DNA from: Polytrichum commune | Lineage: Eukaryota > Streptophyta > Polytrichopsida > Polytrichales > Polytrichaceae | Reading direction: 5' to 3' | Length of the DNA stretch: 64,000 bases | NCBI GenBank assembly: GCA_950295325.1 | Contig: OX485806.1 | Span: 56,291,169-56,355,168, forward strand | Shown here: piece after piece, positions 59,641-64,000 of the stretch | Numbering within the stretch: position 1 is the stretch's first letter | How the letters are laid out: each line of letters opens with the position of its first letter | Made by a program: the position numbers and the translations under genes | The notes under the pieces: generated by a model | The model's database searches: none | What the model was told of the DNA's origin: nothing | Seen by the model: the letters and a program-made list of their open reading frames with translations, nothing else

Positions 59641-59962
59641 GCCACGATGTTCTACCTTTGTAGGATGGGATATGTAATTTTATGAGAGCATCACAAACTT
59701 GCAATATTCATGCTTTCTTTTTATGATCACACTCTGATATTGTGTTAAATCCGAGACTCTACTCTTGCCAATACATAATGTAATGAAACCCAATCATCTA
59801 ATTAGATATTCTTGCACAAAGTAAACTTTCAATAGGATAATGCTTTATTACATTGGGGATATCCTTTTATTTAAAGGGATGTTGCTATTCCTTTAAGTAG
59901 CACGTCAAAGGATGTGTCTCTACAAGTCTTATTGGCTTATAAAAGGTCATGCTCCTTCTACA

Positions 59963-60633
59963 TAGCCTTTGACCCTTGAGAAGTTAATCTGCGTCAATAG
60001 ACATGTATAATGATTTGTATTTGTATGCACATTTGTATTATGTAGTCTAAATTAAAGTACTACTTTTCTACATTACTATCTTAGTAATTCGAAGGCAACA
60101 GAAGAATAGGCCCACCGTCCACCTTAAAGCGGAAAGCGTAAACTTGTTTGCTGGAGCATTGCTGAAAAATATAAGTAGGGAAAATAGTTCTTAAGTTGTT
60201 AGTGAATCAAATGGTGGGCTAATCACGTTAAATTGCTTCTCTTCGCATCCATTTGCCTTTAATTACCTTTTGCTCGCGAAGCTCACCTCCGAAGCGAGTC
60301 ATAACCTTTTGGCTTCCTAGACTTTACAATCAATATTTTATTTCGTTTCAGACGGGGATCCAATGGGTACATCTTTGAGGAGAAAAATCACTCATTGCTC
60401 ACCATCCAGCCGCATCGATTTCAATCTCAAAATCAAAATCAAAATCAAAATCAAAATCAAAAGCGCAATTCAAGCTCACGGATGGTATCAAGGTAGATCT
60501 GGCAAGTTTAAAGGGCCCACAGGCGGCGACCTCGGAGCTATTTTTGCAACATCGCAATGAAAGCTCAGAGGATTCATGCGCTCCAATACTCACCTCCATC
60601 CTCGCAACTGCTCTCCGAACCATCTATTGCACC
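59963..60633. other. Spacer with AAAATC microsatellite
   Basis: No gene recognised. A hexanucleotide run (AAAATC, about five copies) lies at 60428-60462. Confidence 0.5.
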
Positions 60634-61027
60634 TGGTTCTCAAACGTCCCTGCTGCTGACTGTTGCCTCAGATCTTGTGTAGAGGTGAATAGTGACTCGA
60701 GAGAATTGGTAATCTGGAGGGTGTCGCAGTTTCTAGAGTTCTGATAGCTCGAGGAGCCAGGTTCCTTTGGTCGGATCCCTCTGCTTTGCCGTAGCATCGA
60801 AGCCACCAAAGACTCAAACAGTATGATGTGGGATTGAATAACCTCCAGACACTGTTTGTTGTAGTCCTCAGATATTGTCTGTTGTTTCATTTTCTCTTGT
60901 AAGTTGTGTAAGCATGGGGCGACTTGGTTGTTGGAGGTTGCCCAGTTTTGGGAATTTTCATCAGTTGCATCAGTGAAAGTTTGCTGGAGCAATTCATCCC
61001 TTGCTGGATGGTTCCTAGTATAGCTCT
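60634..61027 (-). other. Splice-bounded open exon of unknown identity
   Basis: On minus, an acceptor ACACCTACAG precedes an uninterrupted frame of about 131 codons, which ends at a donor-like ENQ codon run CAG|GTGCAA; a stop follows just inside the intron side. The peptide (NHPARDELLQQTFTDATDEN, later ILFESLVASMLRQSRG) is hydrophilic and Gln/Ser-rich, with a plausible amphipathic helix. It resembles a genuine coding exon more than chance sequence, but I recognise no family and no partner exons. It would be transcribed divergently from the kinesin about 350 bp away. Confidence 0.35.
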
Positions 61028-61378
61028 GTAGGTGTTAGTGTAGGGTTTAAGCCCTTTGTAAATTAGAATAGATAATTCTAGAAGCTTTCATAGAGATCCC
61101 TTTAGAGCTTCGAAGATCGAGGTTGAGAAGATGATCGTCAGTAGAACTTGATGGTGTTCTATTGCTCTAGAAGGTCGTAGATCAGAAAATCCCAGAAACT
61201 TTCGATCCAGTTCATTGGAAGGGGTTATAGGAACTTGGTAGAAATATTGCTTAGAAATTTTCAGCTGTTGAGATCTGGATGCAGTGAGAGAAACGCTAGA
61301 AAGTTTGTACAAATTTTCTAGAAACTTTTGCAGAGTTTGTTGGAGCTTCTGGATGTGGTGAGAGGAGGTTGAGAAGCA

Positions 61379-63936
61379 ATGGCATTCTCCCAGGCGCACA
61401 AGAACCAGGGTGGGGGGGGTTCTATTAATCCTCGCACGGTGCTGCGCACCGATCGCCCTCTGTCTGCGAACTCCATCACCAGCAAGAATGTAACAACTGT
61501 GGCTGGCACTCTTGCATCTGCGCCACAGCGCACTAAGTCCTCCAACTCACCCTTGACTAATATTTCCTCCGGCGCTACCCCTGCTAATCGGCGTCATAGT
61601 AATGGCTCCAGCAAATGCCACGACGGTGGAGGTAGGACACAAGCCACTCCCTTTTTTTATTAAAATGACCATGGTTCTCCACTTTCTTCCTGCCTTGATC
61701 TTTCGCAATATGCTGAAAATCTTGTCATGTATCGTCTAAGCCTGACCAATCTTTGAGTAGTTCTACTCTCGAAGTCCTGGCACATCCAGCAACTTATGGA
61801 GGCCTTATGGTTTGGGATCATTGGTGGGAGGGTTAGATCATAGATGGGATACGTAAGCGATCCTAGTCAACGAGATCTTCACATTGGACCTCGGACCTTT
61901 AGGAGAGAGTCCGGAACTAATTTGATTCTCCTGGTGGTTACCATCTGGAGGCAAAGTGCGAAGTCCGGATCAAAACTGAAGCTCGAAGGGGAGCTCTCTT
62001 TTAGAATAGGCAACAGGCAACCAAAAAGCAAGCTAGGGTCCAATTCAAGGGTTCAATTTACCTCCTTACGCTTCTTGGTGTCTGGCCGCATCTAAAGCGG
62101 CCCTTAGACCAAGCGAAGAGTACTTCAATTTCCATTACAGGAGCTGCCTAATTTTCAACTGATGTGAGATCTACTAAATGTGTCAGTATTGCAGAACATA
62201 TTATACGGACATCGTGGATTTGACACGAATTGTATGTAATCATTGTCAATCTTGGCGTAGCTTCAGTCTTCATTGCCTGACACATCCTGCAGCCATATCT
62301 CCAGAGCATGATCACTTCCTGTCGCATTACAGCACACGAAGACCCTGCTAAATTTTCTACTTGATGCGGATCAAAGATTTAGGGTGATCCATAGAAATGT
62401 TTGAATTTTGATTGCAGGCTTTAGGTTCCGGTGAAGTGTACTCTTTTTAGAATTAGATTCTTTGGATCAGAACTTCGATAGGATACGGTGCAAGAGCCGT
62501 AGCCTGATGCGACACTCTCGTGGAAAATTCTGTAAATCACTGCGAAGCAGACTTAAGACTGACCTTGCGTAGGTGCTTATCACAAAGACGACTGCTCGTT
62601 GAGAAGATTCCTTATGTCGATCCTAGCGTGCGAAGTACTTCTAGATGACTGAAGTGATTTGGATCAAAGAGACGGTTAGAGCACAACGTCAAAGTGAACT
62701 CGCAAGTTCACGGATATTTTGTAGGTGTAGTCGTGTTGGTGTTGATCTTCTGAGTTTCTGTGAGTTGTACAGTGGCGAACAGGGTAAGGGTTGCGGTGCG
62801 CCTTCGACCTAGGAATGCCGAGGAATCAGTGGCAGATATAGATTTCGCTGATTGCGTGGAGCTTCAACCTGAGGTATACTCATACGCCGCGACGTTCAAT
62901 TTTTCATTTGAATGAGGTGTGCGTGGGGGTTTGAGCAAGTTGGTTCTTTGGATGCTTTGAAGGCAGCTCATGCCTATATGGATACTGGGTGTGCAGCTGA
63001 AAAGGTTGAAGCTTCGCAAGAATAACTGGGACTGTGAGACATACCAATTTGATGAGGTTCTAACGGAGACGGCCTCCCAAAAACGTGTCTATGAAGTGGT
63101 TGCAAAGCCTGTTGTGGAGGTTTTCATTCTCTCCCTCTTTACGCTTTGCTCTACTTCTCATTCTATTCATCTGGAGTTCTTGCGTTTTGTGACTTACCGG
63201 GAATTAGATACCTATCTCTCATATACCACTTTGATTTTGCTATTTATGCACTGGCACCTTAGTGTCTTGAAACTTACTCGTTAGGTTTTAGATTTTTGAA
63301 TTGTGCTTGTGTGACGCCTCGCCAGAGTGAAATATTCTAGTATCTCTTATGCGTACATCTCATATAAAGGCCAGCTGACAGATTATTTGAGTTGTTCCAG
63401 AGTGTTCTCGATGGATACAATGGCACCGTCATGGCATATGGCCAAACTGGAACTGGGAAGACTTTTACACTTGGGAAGCTGGGTGGGGAGGACATTTCTG
63501 ATAGAGGAATAATGGTCCGTGCTTTGGAAGACATAATGGCCAATGTCAACCCTGTTGATGATACAGTAACAGTTTCTTATTTACAGGTACTCAAAGAAAT
63601 GCTAATTTCAACTCCTTAATTGAGATATACAATACTATTCACTGATAAGAGGTTTTTTGATGTGTGATATCGTTTCAAATTGATAATATCTGGGGTACTG
63701 TTGATGAAATGCAGCTTTACATGGAATCAGTTCAGGACTTGCTAGCACCAGGAAGGGACAACATTGCAATTCAAGAGGACCCAAAGACAGGAGATGTTTC
63801 TGTTCCTGGGGCATTACAAATACAGCTTAGTGACCAAGAGAGCTTTGTGAACTTGCTCGATGTTGGTGAATCGAATAGGATTGCAGCTAACACCAAGCTC
63901 AATACTGAGTCCTCTCGTAGTCATGCTCTTTTATTG
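61379..63936 (+). CDS. ARK: Armadillo-repeat kinesin (ARK type), N-terminal part
   Basis: Plant ungrouped kinesins with C-terminal armadillo repeats move along microtubules and shape cell growth. Five exons with consistent phases: 61379-61631, 62773-62873, 62997-63119, 63401-63586, 63715-63936; the gene continues past the window edge. Exon 1 gives a Ser/Thr/Asn-rich low-complexity head. Exon 2 starts the motor (RVRVAVRLRPRNAEESV). Exon 3 has LKRLKLRKNNWDCETYQFDEV. Exon 4 has the P-loop GQTGTGKT with N-terminal GYNGTVMAY. Exon 5 has LYMESVQDLL and switch I NTESSRSHA. The armadillo part is not in view; the ARK call rests on the close match of these motor stretches to Arabidopsis ARK1-3 as I remember them. 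The 1.14 kb first intron is unusually long for this gene. Confidence 0.93.
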
Positions 63937-64000
63937 GTGGGTTAATTTCTAATAATGCAACAGATTGCCATAGACCGTTTGGGTTGAGTCTGTATCCCGA

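Larger units (their letters stand above)
55349..59962 (-). mobile_element. Decayed Ty1/copia LTR retrotransposon
   Basis: Related terminal repeats lie at about 55349-55540 (begins TGTTGAATCC) and 59743-59962 (begins TGTTAAATCC, probably ends CTACA). They share long blocks such as TACTCTTGCCAATACATAATG and CAAAGGATGTGTCT. The left copy lacks about 30 bp. Inside the right LTR on the coding strand is AATATCAGAGTG, a degraded initiator tRNA-Met primer site. Domain order on minus is gag, gag-pre-integrase, integrase remnants, RT, RNase H, which is the copia order. Stops and shifts throughout show it is dead. Confidence 0.88.

Overview
The window is nuclear DNA of a land plant with a large, repeat-rich genome. 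It holds three host genes with spliced, phase-consistent exons (plastid-type FolD, the NatC subunit NAA35/MAK10, and the start of an ARK-type kinesin). Between them lie decayed retroelements and AT-rich DNA. The low gene density and heavy repeat decay would suit a fern, lycophyte or gymnosperm, but the sequence does not fix the lineage.

Layout. 1-2.2 kb: flank plus a ~0.97 kb LTR-like repeat (second copy at 30.8-31.7 kb). About 2.2-15.06 kb: one very long LINE on the minus strand. Its ORF1 starts at 14085 and its ORF2 at 11536. ORF2 carries a 2A-like GDIQPNPGP motif, then AP endonuclease, reverse transcriptase, RNase H and a C-terminal Cys/His motif. The LINE is broken by a 1,115 bp terminal-inverted-repeat transposon (6286-7400, 8-bp target duplication) that splits the RT motif QGDxLSP, and by a second foreign segment at about 8.3-9.0 kb. 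17.7-20.04 kb: FolD on minus, six exons. 20-33 kb: AT-rich DNA with SINE-like relics, degenerate minisatellites and a 16-bp hairpin. 33.08-34.71 kb: a compact gag-only LTR element (TR-GAG type). 34.75-35.12 kb: an array of about ten short palindromes. 36.84-37.53 kb: a ~141-bp tandem repeat. 38.24-44.77 kb: NAA35 on plus. 44.8-55.3 kb: intergenic, with a few unrecognised open frames. 55.35-59.96 kb: a decayed Ty1/copia element on minus. 61.38 kb to the end: the first five exons of the ARK kinesin, preceded by an unrecognised splice-bounded open exon on the opposite strand.

The host genes are unrelated housekeeping functions (plastid one-carbon metabolism, N-terminal acetylation, microtubule motor) and form no pathway. 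The distinctive content is the mobile-element biology: nested insertions, a 2A-bearing LINE, a gag-only element and the palindrome array beside it. Exon limits were inferred by hand from GT/AG sites, reading phase and remembered family conservation; no alignment or transcript evidence was available.
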